Source of the DNA: Brevibacillus ruminantium
GTDB taxonomy: Bacteria > Bacillota > Bacilli > Brevibacillales > Brevibacillaceae
Direction of reading: 5' to 3'
NCBI RefSeq assembly: GCF_023746555.1
Contig: NZ_CP098755.1
Coordinates: 5,357,001-5,421,000 of the forward strand
DNA: 64,000 bases
The notes below the pieces were generated by a model. It was given only the letters and a program-made list of their open reading frames with translations, was not told where the DNA came from and ran no database searches. Position 1 is the first letter of the stretch, and each line of letters starts with the position of its first letter. Positions 27,029-37,993 of the stretch are shown one piece after another. The position numbers were made by a program, and so were the translations under genes.

Positions 27029-28894
27029 ATGCTTGTCTCTTCCTATCGAAAATCGCTTTGGATCCGCAATATCCTCCTGGTTTTTTTCGTGATCGGCTTG
27101 CTCGCATCCTTCTGGAAAATCGGTTGGAGTGTCTACAAAATGAGCTTATACGAAAAAGCCAGAAAATACTATGAGGCAAGCAATTTGCTGCTCGCGGAAG
27201 AGACCTATGCCCGGGCCCATGAAATCAGTTCGATCCGCTACGGAGACGAGGTATGGAGTCAGTCTCTGTCCGCCCTCACCACGATCCGTCTGGAGCTGGA
27301 GGCCCTGTCACGCAAGGCCGCTGCCGCAAGTCAGACTGGCGATGATGCCGGCATGCTGTCGGTCTACGAGAGCTATCACGCTTTGGTCAAAAAGGTTGAA
27401 CAGCAGCAAGTCGCTGAATCCTCTTCGTTTTTTCAAAAAATCTCCAGCCGCCTTGCCCTGGAGAAACAGGTGGATGACTACTTTTTGCAGGTAAAGGAGC
27501 AGGCGAAGAGCGGCCTGGAGCAAAACCTGGCGAAAAAGCGCTACCAGGATGAACACTTTTTTGCCACACTGCTGGCGATCCCGGATGAATTCTACGGGGA
27601 CGCAGAAAAGAAAAACAGGGAATTGACCCGGCTGTTCCGTTCGTACGATCAGGCGAAATTCAAGGATTGGACGGATTCCGCCGATTTTTCTGAAGTCGTG
27701 GCAAGCACGGCTGACAGCCTCCGTACCTATAAGCGGTTGAACCTGCAAGCGGATTGGCTGGTCTCGCTCCTGGAGGGATACGCGGCCAAAGAGCTGCGCT
27801 CCGTCATCAGGCAGGATGATGTGGAAGCTTTTGTTTCGCTGGCAAAATCGTACCGGCAGATTCAAGATGTGCTGCCCCGGAATTCAGGCACGCTGGATGA
27901 TATCGACAGGCACCTGCGCACGCGTATGCGCCAGGCCGAGCAATATGCGGCCAAACAAGACTATGACAAAGCCATCGAGCTGTACCGGCAGTTGAGTCCG
28001 CTGCAGGATACGACCACCTATATCGCCGCCGTGGAGAGCAACTGGGCTGACCAGGAGCCAACGCGTCTGCTCAGAGAAAAATATCCGGAAAAATCATTCC
28101 GGTTCGTCCGCTCAGGAGAGGAGCTCTGGCGGACAGAGGTTTACGCCATCGGACTGTCCGACGAAGACAATCCCATTCTCTATCTGGCTGCGAAAATGCC
28201 AGATGGCGAGGTCCGCTATTTGGAGCATCCCATCCGGACAGCCGGCAAGCCGGTCCGCCTTAGCCTCTCCGAGGAGCTTGGTCAGAAGGAAGCTCCGCTG
28301 ATTCTGCTAGAAGCAAAGGGGCGGGAGCGTGCCTATCAGTACGTCGGCTATCGTGTCGACATGCTCCGGTCCGCGCTGGTCAAAAGGTTTGAGATTGAGG
28401 GAGACCGCTTTTCCGCAGAGAGCCCTGAGGAGATCATCATCGGGAATCCCGCTGGTGAAGAGGAAAAGACGATCGCTTCTTACAGACTGGAAGAGGAGGG
28501 GCTGGTGTACGCAGGGAAACTGGATGAGGGCATACCGGACTGGAATAACGCCGAACAAGACCCACCATCCGAAGCGGGGAACGACGAGAGGCCGCGCGAT
28601 GCTCAGCAGAACAGCCCCAGCGATCAGAACTCAGACCATGCCCAGGCGGAAGGAGGCACGGACAAGACTGGCTCTTCTACCCCTTATGTCCCCGCCGAAG
28701 GGCCGCCGCCTGATATCGTGAACCAGACAGAGCCAAACACGATTACCATGTATGCCGGGCCCGGACAGCAGTACGGCGAGGTTGGACAGATCCCCTGGCC
28801 TGCGAAGGGGTCCGTCAAGGTTGTTGCCGAGGCAGATGGCTGGTTTCAGGTTCAATACGAAGGGAAAAAGGGCTGGATCAATCGCGTTCCGTAG
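27029..28894 (+). CDS. Membrane-anchored protein with C-terminal SH3b domain
   Basis: 621 residues. A membrane anchor near the start (SLWIRNILLVFFVIGLLASF) and a long helical middle (about 50-330) with TPR-like or coiled-coil character (YYEASNLLLAEETYARAHEI). A Gln/Asp/Ser-rich linker leads to an SH3b domain (last 55 residues: TMYAGPGQQYGEVGQI, GWFQVQYEGKKGWINRV), typical of cell-wall-binding extracellular modules. ATG at 27029 is preferred (GAAGGAG 9 bases upstream). Topology is probably C-terminus out, so it could link the system to peptidoglycan. Confidence 0.75.
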   Translation: MLVSSYRKSLWIRNILLVFFVIGLLASFWKIGWSVYKMSLYEKARKYYEASNLLLAEETYARAHEISSIRYGDEVWSQSLSALTTIRLELEALSRKAAAASQTGDDAGMLSVYESYHALVKKVEQQQVAESSSFFQKISSRLALEKQVDDYFLQVKEQAKSGLEQNLAKKRYQDEHFFATLLAIPDEFYGDAEKKNRELTRLFRSYDQAKFKDWTDSADFSEVVASTADSLRTYKRLNLQADWLVSLLEGYAAKELRSVIRQDDVEAFVSLAKSYRQIQDVLPRNSGTLDDIDRHLRTRMRQAEQYAAKQDYDKAIELYRQLSPLQDTTTYIAAVESNWADQEPTRLLREKYPEKSFRFVRSGEELWRTEVYAIGLSDEDNPILYLAAKMPDGEVRYLEHPIRTAGKPVRLSLSEELGQKEAPLILLEAKGRERAYQYVGYRVDMLRSALVKRFEIEGDRFSAESPEEIIIGNPAGEEEKTIASYRLEEEGLVYAGKLDEGIPDWNNAEQDPPSEAGNDERPRDAQQNSPSDQNSDHAQAEGGTDKTGSSTPYVPAEGPPPDIVNQTEPNTITMYAGPGQQYGEVGQIPWPAKGSVKVVAEADGWFQVQYEGKKGWINRVP

Positions 28895-28916
28895 GATAAA
28901 GGGGCGGTGATATCTA

Positions 28917-29534
28917 TTGAAGAAGATTTGGGTTTTCCTAGCAGTTATCGCTGTGCTATCAATCGGAAGTCTCTCTTATTCACTCGCAAACGATAAATTG
29001 AGTGACTTTGCTAAGGGAACTGAGTTCGCCAAGCTTTATCAAAAAACGTTAGACCAATTCAAGAAAAGAAAAACTACCCTGGATCATGTACCTGATCAAA
29101 TCAGCGAAGACGAGCTTGCAGAAAAAATTGCCATGTATAAAGCGTATTCTAAAATATTTGGGATCGAATTAACAGAAAGCCAAGCAATAGAAAAGTTAAA
29201 AGAAAGAAAATTGGTAGCCAAATATGCCAAGGAGCGGAATATTTACCCGTCTGAAGAGGAGATCCAGGCGTATATTAAAGATATTGCCGATAGTTTTAAA
29301 GACGTTACATACGACATATTAGACGGGATGATCGCAGAACTTGGTATCACAGAAGAAGAATTTTTTTACGAATTTTCTAGAGCCGGTTATGAAGAAGCAT
29401 TAGTTAGATTGAACATCGTTCAAGAGCTTAAAAATAAGAATGAAAAACGTGAAGATGAAACTGAAACAGAGTATCACAACAGGATGTTAGATGAACTTGA
29501 AAAGGTAATTATCGAGTTAAAGCAAGTGATGTAG
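28917..29534 (+). CDS. Secreted or anchored SurA-N-like helical protein
   Basis: 205 residues from a TTG start (GGGGCGGTGA upstream). The N terminus has a signal or anchor (MKKIWVFLAVIAVLSIGSLSYSLA); the rest is Lys/Glu-rich helical with a SurA N-domain-like look (AKYAKERNIYPSEEEIQAYI; LGITEEEFFYEFSRAGYEEA), which in PrsA/SurA chaperones lies beside the PPIase domain; no PPIase is present. Its codon use is clearly AT-richer than that of its neighbours, a sign of separate acquisition. Confidence 0.65.
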   Translation: MKKIWVFLAVIAVLSIGSLSYSLANDKLSDFAKGTEFAKLYQKTLDQFKKRKTTLDHVPDQISEDELAEKIAMYKAYSKIFGIELTESQAIEKLKERKLVAKYAKERNIYPSEEEIQAYIKDIADSFKDVTYDILDGMIAELGITEEEFFYEFSRAGYEEALVRLNIVQELKNKNEKREDETETEYHNRMLDELEKVIIELKQVM

Positions 29535-29567
29535 CGCGCCTTCACAGAAGGGAAAAAAGGAACGCAA

Positions 29568-29600
29568 CAAAGAGCCGGGGACACCCCGGCCTTATACAAT
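29568..29600 (-). terminator. Possible terminator between the SurA-N-like gene and recQ
   Basis: Seven-bp GC stem GCCGGGG-ACA-CCCCGGC (29574-29590). Leftward it runs into CTCTTTGTTG, only modestly T-rich, so it may terminate recQ. Confidence 0.5.
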
Positions 29601-29633
29601 AGCAACTATGTTGGATTCCGACATCCTGAAATG

Positions 29634-31415
29634 TTAAGAATGGCCTTTGCTCTCCGCATACTCCTGCAAACACGTCAAAAAGATGTGCCCATACTTCTCG
29701 AATTTGGCTGCTCCAATCCCTTTTACCGTCAACATGGCCTCTTTTTCTGTGGGACAAAGCTGGCTCAATTCCTTCAGCGTGCTGTCGTGGAAGATTACAT
29801 ACGGCGGCACGCCTTCTTTTTGGGAAAGCTCCTTCCGCAGCTGTCTCAGCCGCTCAAACAGCTCGTCATCTTCTTCCCGCTTGGTTGGGCGGATGAATAC
29901 TTTTTGCCAAACCTGTTCCTCTCCCTTTAGCACTGGAAGCGCTCTTTCCCCTAAAGCCAGGGTCGGATATTGGTTTTCCGTCACACGCAGATATCCTTCG
30001 GCGATAAACAGCTCGATCAGATCGACAATCTGCTTTTCGGTATAATCGCTCATCAAGCCGTAGGTGGGCAGTTTTTCAAAGCCGAATTGCAGCACCTTTT
30101 TATTGCGGGACCCCTTCAATACCTGGGCCACCAGGGAGGCTCCGTAGCGCTCCCGCATCCTTTTGACGCAGGAAAAGACCTTTTGCGCTTCCAGGGTGAT
30201 ATCGGTCAGTTCGGCGTCATTGGTGCAGTTTCCGCACTGTCCACACTCCGCCGCCCCGTGATCCCCGAAATACTGGACGATATATTGCTGCAGGCAGCGA
30301 GGCGTCCGGCAATAATCGATCATGGCATACAGCTTTTTGTACTCATGCTCTTTTCGCTCCGCGCCAAGCGGATTCTGCTCGATGAAGAACATCTGGGTCT
30401 GGATATCCTGCGAGTGAAACAGCAGGATGCACTCACTCGGCTCCCCGTCCCGCCCGGCGCGCCCCGCCTCCTGGTAGTAAGCCTCCAGATTTTTCGGGAT
30501 GCTGTAGTGAATCACATAGCGGACGTTGGACTTGTCGATGCCCATCCCAAAGGCATTGGTCGCGAACATGATCTTGGCATCATCGTAGAGAAACGCCTCC
30601 TGGTTGCGCGCCCGCTCCGCCTCTGAGAGGCCGGCATGATAGCGGGTTACCGAAAAGCCTCGCCCTTCAAAGTATTCATACAGGGCATCGACATCCTTTC
30701 GGGTGGAAGCGTAGACAATCCCTGACTGCTGCCGATGTGATTCCAGATAATCCTGAATAAACCGGCGTCTATCCTCCCCTTTGCGTACGGACAAATGCAG
30801 GTTATCCCGGCCGAAACCGCTGATATAGACACGCTCATCCTCCAGCGTGAGCAGTCTTCGGATATCCTCCGTCACCTCGGGCGTCGCAGTTGCGGTCAGT
30901 GCAGCCACGACAGGCCTCTTCGGCAGGGCGTCTATAAACCGCGCGATTGCCAGATAGCTGGGACGGAAATCATGCCCCCATTGCGAGACGCAATGGGCCT
31001 CATCTACGGCCACCAGATCGATGGGCAGCTCGCTGGCCAGGGACAAAAAGCTTTCGGTTTCCAACCGCTCTGGGGCGACATACAGAAGCTTGTAGCCGCC
31101 TTGCCGCGCTTTTTTCATCCGCTCCCGCACCTCGGAGGAGTCCAGCGTGCTGTTGATCTCTGCTGCCGGAATCCCTGCGCTCACCAGTGCATCCACCTGA
31201 TCCTTCATGAGGGAAATCAAGGGAGAGATCACGATCGTCACCCCGCTGAACAACAGGGCCGGAATCTGGTAGCAAATCGACTTCCCGCCCCCTGTCGGCA
31301 TGATCCCGACCGTATCACTGCCTGATAAAAGACTTTCTACAATCGTCTTCTGCCCTTCCCGAAAGGAGGCGTAGCCAAAGTAGGTTTGCAATTTCTCCTC
31401 TGCCTGCTGCAACAA
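29634..31415 (-). CDS. recQ: ATP-dependent DNA helicase RecQ
   Basis: A 3'-5' helicase used in recombination and fork repair. The 593-residue product has motif [15 protein letters not shown], motif [20 protein letters not shown], motif [15 protein letters not shown], a zinc-binding RQC region (CRTPRC..CGQCGNC) and a C-terminal HRDC domain (about 510-590). TTG at 31415 is chosen because AAAGGGTGA precedes it and [15 protein letters not shown] matches the family start; the frame is open to 31511. Single gene, not visibly linked to neighbours. Confidence 0.94.
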   Translation of the reverse strand: MLQQAEEKLQTYFGYASFREGQKTIVESLLSGSDTVGIMPTGGGKSICYQIPALLFSGVTIVISPLISLMKDQVDALVSAGIPAAEINSTLDSSEVRERMKKARQGGYKLLYVAPERLETESFLSLASELPIDLVAVDEAHCVSQWGHDFRPSYLAIARFIDALPKRPVVAALTATATPEVTEDIRRLLTLEDERVYISGFGRDNLHLSVRKGEDRRRFIQDYLESHRQQSGIVYASTRKDVDALYEYFEGRGFSVTRYHAGLSEAERARNQEAFLYDDAKIMFATNAFGMGIDKSNVRYVIHYSIPKNLEAYYQEAGRAGRDGEPSECILLFHSQDIQTQMFFIEQNPLGAERKEHEYKKLYAMIDYCRTPRCLQQYIVQYFGDHGAAECGQCGNCTNDAELTDITLEAQKVFSCVKRMRERYGASLVAQVLKGSRNKKVLQFGFEKLPTYGLMSDYTEKQIVDLIELFIAEGYLRVTENQYPTLALGERALPVLKGEEQVWQKVFIRPTKREEDDELFERLRQLRKELSQKEGVPPYVIFHDSTLKELSQLCPTEKEAMLTVKGIGAAKFEKYGHIFLTCLQEYAESKGHS

Positions 31416-31492
31416 CCCGATCACCCTTTCCGCAAATACTGATCCATTCGTAAAAGCTGCAAATATGATGGGCTCTCTTTTGTCCAACCGTA

Positions 31493-31538
31493 AAAAAGGA
31501 TTCGAGGGCATACCCGCAAAGGCAGCTCTCGAATCACT
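31493..31538 (-). terminator. Terminator of the MATE gene
   Basis: GATTCGAG (31499-31506) and CTCGAATC (31528-31535); leftward the stem is followed by TTTTTTA. Confidence 0.75.
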
Positions 31539-31583
31539 TATGCCCGATCACAATGGGACAAATCCAGTTCTGTTATTGGACCC

Positions 31584-32942
31584 TTAACTGGCGGTCTCTG
31601 CGATTTTCCGGCGCTGCAATATGAGCAGACGGCCGAACAGGAACACAGCCCCTGCGGCCAAACCGGCAATCAGGCCAACCCAGTAGCCAAATGCGGCCAT
31701 CGTCGTGAAATTGGCCAATGCATATCCCAGCGGAAGACCGATCACCCAGTAGGAAACCAGCGCCACGATAAACGTCACGGTCACATCCTTATACCCGCGA
31801 AGCACCCCCTGGATCGGGGCAGCGACGGCATCAGACAGCATGAACAGGATGGAGTACATCAGAAAATGCTGGGCCAAGTCCAAAACAGCCGGATCGTTGG
31901 TGTAGAAGCCGGCCACCTGCCGGGTAAAGACAAACAGCCCGACAGCACAGAGCGTTGCCAGCATCAGCGCTGTCCCGATCCCCATGTAGCTGTACTGCCG
32001 CGCATCGCGGTAACGCAGCGCCCCCACCTCAAAGCCGACCACAATCGTCAGAGCCATGGAGATGCTCATCGGCACCATATAGAGAAACGACGCGAAGTTG
32101 AGCGCAGCTTGGTGGGCCGCAATCGTAATCGTATTGAACTGACTCATCAATAGGGTAACCGCAGCAAAGATGCTCACCTCAAAAAAGATGGCAAAGCCGA
32201 TGGGCAGCCCGAGCTTCAAAATCTCTTTCCAGGATGCCATAGATACCCGAAAAAACCTGGTAAAGATGCCGTACTCCGCAAAAGGCTCGACGCGGTGCAC
32301 TACGTACAGACTGATCAGCAGGATAAGCCAGTAGGTGATGGCCGAAGCCAGTCCAGCCCCTACACCTCCGAGGCGCGGAAAGCCGAAGTAGCCAAAGATC
32401 AGGACGTAGTTCAGGATGACGTTGATCGGCAAAGAAGCCAAGGTGATCAGCATCGTGACCCGGGTCATCCCGAGTGCGTCAATATAGCAGCGCAAAACGG
32501 TGTAGAGAAACAGCGGAATGATCCCCAGTGCGATGGCGGCCAGATAATAGTAGGCGATCTCCCGCACTTCCGTTTCCAGACTCATGCCGTTCAGCACGGG
32601 GCCAAGCAGAGCAGCACCCAGGAACACGACAGCGATCGCGATGACGACGGAGAGGTACAGCGCCTGCATGACCGTAAACGGCACCTGATCCTTTCGCATG
32701 GCACCGACCATCTGGGCTACCATCGGAGTCACGGCCAGCAAGATTCCTGTCAGTCCGGCCTGAACCGGCGTCCACAGGCTGGAGCCGATGGCGACTCCCG
32801 CCAGGTCAATATGACTTGCATGTCCAGACATGACGGTATCAAAGAACGTCATGCCAAACAGGGCCAACTGTGTAACGAGAATCGGAAGCAATACCGTAAG
32901 AAACTGACGGAATTTTTCCTTTCGAGTATGGGTCTGATACAT
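31584..32942 (-). CDS. MATE-family cation-coupled multidrug exporter
   Basis: 452 residues with about 12 membrane segments in two repeated halves. MATE hallmarks include [20 protein letters not shown] at the first helix and [20 protein letters not shown]. Such proteins expel cationic drugs with Na+ or H+. ATG at 32942 has AACAAGGA 10 bases upstream; the longer frame to 33071 starts in the intergenic region and adds a non-family extension. Substrate unknown. Confidence 0.88.
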   Translation of the reverse strand: MYQTHTRKEKFRQFLTVLLPILVTQLALFGMTFFDTVMSGHASHIDLAGVAIGSSLWTPVQAGLTGILLAVTPMVAQMVGAMRKDQVPFTVMQALYLSVVIAIAVVFLGAALLGPVLNGMSLETEVREIAYYYLAAIALGIIPLFLYTVLRCYIDALGMTRVTMLITLASLPINVILNYVLIFGYFGFPRLGGVGAGLASAITYWLILLISLYVVHRVEPFAEYGIFTRFFRVSMASWKEILKLGLPIGFAIFFEVSIFAAVTLLMSQFNTITIAAHQAALNFASFLYMVPMSISMALTIVVGFEVGALRYRDARQYSYMGIGTALMLATLCAVGLFVFTRQVAGFYTNDPAVLDLAQHFLMYSILFMLSDAVAAPIQGVLRGYKDVTVTFIVALVSYWVIGLPLGYALANFTTMAAFGYWVGLIAGLAAGAVFLFGRLLILQRRKIAETAS

Positions 32943-33087
32943 TTTTTTAACATCCTTGTTATTGCAGATTTTACAAACATACTGAATGTTATTATAGAGA
33001 AACCGGGGCGGAATAGCAAAGAGATCAAGTGCATCGTCAAAACTTTCCGGCCCTGCCTGAAACCGGCTCACTCATTTTCCGGGCATA

Positions 33088-33125
33088 CAAGAAAAAGGCG
33101 CACTTCAAAAGTACACCTTTTCCCA
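33088..33125 (-). terminator. Terminator of the chemotaxis receptor gene
   Basis: Arms 33092-33105 and 33109-33122; the two mismatches on the plus strand become G-U pairs in the leftward transcript, and T-rich sequence follows. Confidence 0.6.
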
Positions 33126-33142
33126 CCACTTCGCACTTGTTC

Positions 33143-34834
33143 TTAAATGGTAAAACGCTTCATGGTATGTTTCAGTTCATCCGCAAACTGGTGCAGAGAT
33201 TCAATGGCGGCGCTGATCTCTTCATTGGTAGCCAACTGTTCCTGGGAAGAGCTGGCTACGTTCTGCGCATGGCTGGCTGCATTCAGGGCAAGCTGCATCA
33301 CTTCTTTTACCAGCTCATCTACATAGTCGGAGCCTGCTGACAGTTGTCCCACCGAACTGGATACATCCTGGATTTCTGCGGATACCTTTTGGATCGCTTG
33401 ATGGATGTGCTCGAAGGATTCTCCTGCTTCCCTGGCCACATGGGACCCATTTTCGACCACCTGAGAAACTTCCTCCATCTGCTTCACGGCCATTTGGGTG
33501 CTTTCCTGGATATTGCCGATCAACAAAGCGATTTGCTCAGCCGACTGCTTGGAGTCCTCCGCCAATTTGCGGACTTCGTCAGCTACCACTGCAAAACCCT
33601 TTCCATGCTCGCCAGCACGGGCTGCCTCGATCGCGGCATTCAGCGCCAACAGGTTGGTTTGTGTGGAGATCGCGGTGATGACTTCTACAATATTTCCTAC
33701 CTCTTCAGATTGTTCTCCCAACTGCTTTACGATATTGGCTGTCTGTGTCACGCTGGCATCAATCAATTTCATCTGGTCTACGACTTTGGCGACGGAGGTG
33801 CCTCCCTCTGTGGCCTGCTGGGACGCTTCCTGCGACGAGGCCGATACAATATGAGCCGATCCCGCAATGTTTTTGATGCCAAAGGCCATTTCAGAAATAG
33901 ATTGACTGCTCTGCTCCGCTCCCGCCGCTTGCCGTTCCGCCCCGCTCGCCATCTCTTGCATGGCACTGGCTACCTGATTTGCCACCTGAGCAGTCTGCTC
34001 AGCACTCAGCAGCAAATCACTGGAGGAGGAAGCAATTTTTTCACTGGAATCATTGACGACGGTGATAATCTCGCGCAGGTTGCTGGCCATCTGACCTACC
34101 GATTGAGCCAATTGAGCTACCTCGTCTTTACCCTTTACGCTCAAATCAGGGACCCGCAGATCACCGCTGGCAATCATTTCAGCGGTTTTTGTCAAAATCG
34201 GCAGCGGCTTCAATCGACGATACAAATAGAGGATGATCCAGATCGAGCTGATGGCCATAAGCAGGACAAGGCCAATGGTAATCCAGGTACACAGATGCAA
34301 GATTTGGGTCATTTTGTGTGCTCTCTCTGTCGCCCATTCATCCAAAGAAGCCTGAAAATCTTCTATTTTATCGACCACCATCTGCTGTTTTTGTTTAAAG
34401 TCATCGCCAAATGACAGGCGCAGAGCCAGGTCATGCTCTTGTGCATCTGCCAGCGTGAATACCTGCTTCTCCAACCCCAACAGCACATCCGAGCTTTGTT
34501 TGGCTTGCTCCGCCAGATCAAAAATAGAAGACGGTACTTGCAGCTCGGCAAGTCGGTCGAGCACTTTATCGCGTGTCTTCGTCTCTTCTACCTCTTTCCA
34601 GTAATTGTCGCGGTGCTCTTTGTCCTGTGACTGCACGTAATTCCTGGCTTCATTTGTCAGATACAGGCTGATCTGCAAAAGATCATTTGCCAGTTGTCTG
34701 CCTTCCATCTGCACATCGACCGCGTCATCCTGTTCTTTAATGGATACAGTAAGGAAATATAAACTGACGAACGTCAGGCATGAGAACAAGAGAAAAAACA
34801 CAATTCCCATTTTCAACACTTTGGCAATTCTCAC
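33143..34834 (-). CDS. Methyl-accepting chemotaxis protein
   Basis: 563 residues: membrane segment (about 9-31), an extracellular four-helix-bundle-like sensor (about 32-185), second membrane segment (about 186-208), HAMP domain (about 210-265) and a signalling coiled coil with the hairpin tip [20 protein letters not shown] and [20 protein letters not shown]. It relays ligand binding to CheA/CheW to control motility. No chemotaxis gene is adjacent; the ligand is unknown. Confidence 0.93.
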   Translation of the reverse strand: MRIAKVLKMGIVFFLLFSCLTFVSLYFLTVSIKEQDDAVDVQMEGRQLANDLLQISLYLTNEARNYVQSQDKEHRDNYWKEVEETKTRDKVLDRLAELQVPSSIFDLAEQAKQSSDVLLGLEKQVFTLADAQEHDLALRLSFGDDFKQKQQMVVDKIEDFQASLDEWATERAHKMTQILHLCTWITIGLVLLMAISSIWIILYLYRRLKPLPILTKTAEMIASGDLRVPDLSVKGKDEVAQLAQSVGQMASNLREIITVVNDSSEKIASSSSDLLLSAEQTAQVANQVASAMQEMASGAERQAAGAEQSSQSISEMAFGIKNIAGSAHIVSASSQEASQQATEGGTSVAKVVDQMKLIDASVTQTANIVKQLGEQSEEVGNIVEVITAISTQTNLLALNAAIEAARAGEHGKGFAVVADEVRKLAEDSKQSAEQIALLIGNIQESTQMAVKQMEEVSQVVENGSHVAREAGESFEHIHQAIQKVSAEIQDVSSSVGQLSAGSDYVDELVKEVMQLALNAASHAQNVASSSQEQLATNEEISAAIESLHQFADELKHTMKRFTI

Positions 34835-35176
34835 GTTGGTTCCACTCTCTCTTTCGGATTTCTGATAAACATCGAGGCACTCCTATCTGTCTTTTCATAC
34901 ACCCTTTCTTCTTTTTACATTCACGTGACTATGTCCCTATTGAAAAAATTTCCATGTAAGTAAAACGGCACACTCACCAATATATACCATAGTCCGCATT
35001 CCTGTATAATATTTTTTCTGTGAACTTGATAGCTATTTTGATAGATACCCTCTCCTTAACCCTTCGGTTTGCATGATTCGGAAATTTATCTTCATAGCCT
35101 AAAAAAACGGCCCTGCCTGAGCGCAGCGGCCGTTTTTTGACACAGAACGTATGAGATTGGCGAAGGGTGATAAGCG
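34835..35176. other. Gene-free spacer
   Basis: AT-rich; contains the promoter region of the chemotaxis gene and the terminator at 35101-35137. The only frame here (34974-35180) overlaps the terminator and has no ribosome site. Confidence 0.6.
35101..35137 (-). terminator. Terminator of the nucleoside-uptake operon
   Basis: AAAAAACGGCC (35101-35111) and GGCCGTTTTTT (35127-35137), a perfect 11-bp stem, 40 bp after the adenine deaminase stop. Confidence 0.85.
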
Positions 35177-36892
35177 TCATTTTATAAGCAGGGACACCAC
35201 CTTGCCCTCGTTTACATCAATCAATCCCAGATCGGTGATCTTGAGAGCAGGACTGACCGGCAAAGAGTGTGTGCTGATTGACATGATCGGATTGTAATGG
35301 CGGTAACCGAGCGACAGCATCGCTTGTCGCAGCTCTTCTACCTCCCGAGCTGTCTTTTCCAGAAGCTCTTCGGTCAGAATGCCGCCGACAGGCAAGTGAA
35401 GATTCGCCAGAATGCGTCCGTCGTCCACTACGCAAAAGCCGCCTTGATTGCGGATGACCTCGTTGGCAGCCAGCATCATGTCTTGCGGGTTGTGGCCGAC
35501 CACCAGCAGATTGTGATTGTCGTGCGAATACGTCGTCGCGATTGCTCCTCGCTTGATCGTATCTCCGCCGATCAATCCGTAGCCGCGATTGCCATTTTTT
35601 CCGTAGCGTTCAAATACCGCGATCAAACCGTATGGACTCTCCTGCCAGCTCAGCTCTCCTTGCCGAACTTCCACTTCTCCGTGATGCTCCTCCGTAAAGG
35701 TGGAGCCGTCCTTGACCAGCATGACCCGTGCCGCGTAACGCCCGTCCGCCGTATCCTCGCCCACCCGAACGGTGAAGTCTGCTTCGGTCAAAGGAGCAAG
35801 CTGCACACTTTGATAGTAGTGGGCAGGGAACTGGTTGGGCTTTCCTTCTTGCCTGTACGCCTCTTTTTTGTCATATACCTTGCGCCCGTGCTTGTATACT
35901 TGATCGATGGCCAGTTCACGCAGATCGGAAAGCAGGAGGAAGTCAGCTACCTTGTTTGGCGCAATGGCTCCGCGGTCGTGCAGCTTCATTCTCCGCGCCG
36001 GGGTAAATGTGCTGGCGTAGATCGCCTTCTCCGGTGACATGCCCATCTGAATCGCCTTTTTCACGATGTGGTTGAGATGGCCGCGGCGGTAGAGAGAGTC
36101 TGTCATCACATCATCGGTAACAAAGCAAAACAGCTCGTCTACGTCGTTTTGAATCAGGTAGCTCATCACTTCCTCCGTCATCGACTTTTCCTGAATCTCG
36201 ATGAACATCCCCGCCGCCATGCGCGCCTCCATCCCCTCCACGGTCTGGTGCGTATGGTCGGAGTCGACGCCGGCAAAAATGACTCGATGCAAATCGAGGT
36301 CCAGCAGCTTGGGGCAGTGGCCTTCGATAACCAGATCGGGATAATGTCTGCGCATATGCTTCAGGATCTGATTGGTCTTGCAGTCCGGATCGGTGATGAC
36401 ATCGACGTAATTCATGATCTCTCCGAGGCAGATAATCCGCTCTGTAGCAAGCAGCTCGTCGATATCGGCTATCTCTACAGCGCCCCCGGTCGTTTCCATC
36501 GAGGTGGCCGGCACGGAGCTGGGGATGGCGTACAGCATATCGACCGTGCAATCCTGGCTGGCCCGGATCATTTCCCGAATGCCATCCAGGCCAAACACAT
36601 TGGCGATCTCATGTGGTTCGGGGACGATGGTCGTCACACCGTTTTGAATCAGTCCATAGGAAAAGGTTGCCGGGGTCACCATGGTGCTCTCGATATGCAG
36701 ATGGATATCGACCAGTCCGGGAACCATAAATCTCCCTTCGGCTTCCATCACTTCCTTTGCCTCGAACGATTCCGTACCGCGCTTCCCGATATAGAGAAAG
36801 CGGCCATCAACAACGGCCACATTGCCCTCAGTAAATTTTTTAAAATAGCTGTTGTATACCTTTGCATTCAAAATCAACAGATCAACCTGCAT
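35177..36892 (-). CDS. ade: Adenine deaminase
   Basis: Converts adenine to hypoxanthine and ammonia for purine salvage. 571 residues, the usual length. The metal-binding motif VDIHLHIEST and the PEPHEIANVFG segment of the amidohydrolase fold are present, as is the C-terminal adenine deaminase domain (about 390-570: TTYSHDNHNLLVVG). Last gene of a six-gene operon with an ABC importer and a nucleoside hydrolase, consistent with the flow: nucleoside in, base released, adenine deaminated. 24 bp from the ATPase gene. Confidence 0.92.
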   Translation of the reverse strand: MQVDLLILNAKVYNSYFKKFTEGNVAVVDGRFLYIGKRGTESFEAKEVMEAEGRFMVPGLVDIHLHIESTMVTPATFSYGLIQNGVTTIVPEPHEIANVFGLDGIREMIRASQDCTVDMLYAIPSSVPATSMETTGGAVEIADIDELLATERIICLGEIMNYVDVITDPDCKTNQILKHMRRHYPDLVIEGHCPKLLDLDLHRVIFAGVDSDHTHQTVEGMEARMAAGMFIEIQEKSMTEEVMSYLIQNDVDELFCFVTDDVMTDSLYRRGHLNHIVKKAIQMGMSPEKAIYASTFTPARRMKLHDRGAIAPNKVADFLLLSDLRELAIDQVYKHGRKVYDKKEAYRQEGKPNQFPAHYYQSVQLAPLTEADFTVRVGEDTADGRYAARVMLVKDGSTFTEEHHGEVEVRQGELSWQESPYGLIAVFERYGKNGNRGYGLIGGDTIKRGAIATTYSHDNHNLLVVGHNPQDMMLAANEVIRNQGGFCVVDDGRILANLHLPVGGILTEELLEKTAREVEELRQAMLSLGYRHYNPIMSISTHSLPVSPALKITDLGLIDVNEGKVVSLLIK

Positions 36893-36916
36893 AGAAGTCC
36901 CTCCTGTCTCTTGCGG

Positions 36917-37978
36917 TTAGTCGACCAGTACCAGTTTTTCCTTGGGAAACATCAGATGAACGGACTGGCCGCTTTTGTACGGGGACTCCATCTCCTGATT
37001 GACTGTGAAATCTCCCAGTTCTGTCTCTACTACATACTGATAGCTTCTGCCCAGGAAGGTGCTTACTTTTACCTTTCCCTTCAAAACATTCAGCCCCGGG
37101 TCAGCCGGTTCTGCCGCCGAGACAATCAGGTCGTCAGGACGGATCGCGCCTTGTTTTCCCCCGTGACTGGCCGTGCCCGGATTTTTCGTAGCGCGGAAGG
37201 TATGGTTGCCCGTGGTCAATTGAATCTCGCCGTCCTGCTCCGTCCGCTCGCCAAACGCAATAAAGTTGTTGAACCCGATGAATCTTGCGACAAACTCGGT
37301 ACGGGGATATTTGAAAATCGTCGCCGGATCATCAAGCTGTTCAATAATCCCCTTGTTCATAATGGCCACCTGGTCCGAGATCGAGAAGCACTCCTCCTGG
37401 TCATGGGATACATAGACCGTGGTAATGCCCAGCTCTTGCTGAATCCGGCGAATCTCCACCCGCATGTTTACCCGCAGGTTGGCATCCAGGTTGCTCAAAG
37501 GCTCGTCAAACAAGAGCAGATCAGGCTGAATCACCAGCGCACGGGCGATGGCGACGCGCTGTCTTTGGCCGCCGGAGAGCTCTTTGGGGAAACGCTTTTC
37601 AAAACCGTGCAGGCTGACCACATCGAGGATGTGACGAACGCGCTGATCAATCTCGGCTTGACTGACTTTGCGCAGACGCAATCCAAAAGCGACGTTGTCA
37701 AACACCGACAAATGCGGAAACAGCGCGTAGCTTTGAAAGACAAAGCCGAAGTTGCGCTTGTTGACGGGCACCCGCGTATAATCCTTGCCGTCAAACAGGA
37801 AGCGCCCTTGTTTTGCTTCCAGAAAACCGGCGATCAACCGCAGTGTCGTCGTCTTCCCGCAGCCGCTCGGGCCGAGCAGGGAGATGAGCTTCCCTTTTTC
37901 AATGTTCAGGTTGAACTGGTCCAGGATATTCTGATTTTCATAGGCCACCGATATGTTTTCCAGCGTGAGCAATGCCAT
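36917..37978 (-). CDS. ABC transporter ATPase (PotA/FbpC-type), probable nucleoside importer
   Basis: 353 residues: Walker [11 protein letters not shown]-loop [13 protein letters not shown], signature [15 protein letters not shown], Walker [13 protein letters not shown] and an OB-fold TOBE domain in the C-terminal third. By family it resembles spermidine/putrescine or iron importers; gene context (nucleoside hydrolase, adenine deaminase) points to a purine nucleoside or base as substrate. Substrate is inference. Confidence 0.9.
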   Translation of the reverse strand: MALLTLENISVAYENQNILDQFNLNIEKGKLISLLGPSGCGKTTTLRLIAGFLEAKQGRFLFDGKDYTRVPVNKRNFGFVFQSYALFPHLSVFDNVAFGLRLRKVSQAEIDQRVRHILDVVSLHGFEKRFPKELSGGQRQRVAIARALVIQPDLLLFDEPLSNLDANLRVNMRVEIRRIQQELGITTVYVSHDQEECFSISDQVAIMNKGIIEQLDDPATIFKYPRTEFVARFIGFNNFIAFGERTEQDGEIQLTTGNHTFRATKNPGTASHGGKQGAIRPDDLIVSAAEPADPGLNVLKGKVKVSTFLGRSYQYVVETELGDFTVNQEMESPYKSGQSVHLMFPKEKLVLVD

Positions 37979-37993
37979 GAAATGACGCCTCCA

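Noticed and set aside
34974..35180. 68-residue frame before the adenine deaminase end
   Set aside because: Overlaps the terminator and lacks a ribosome site.
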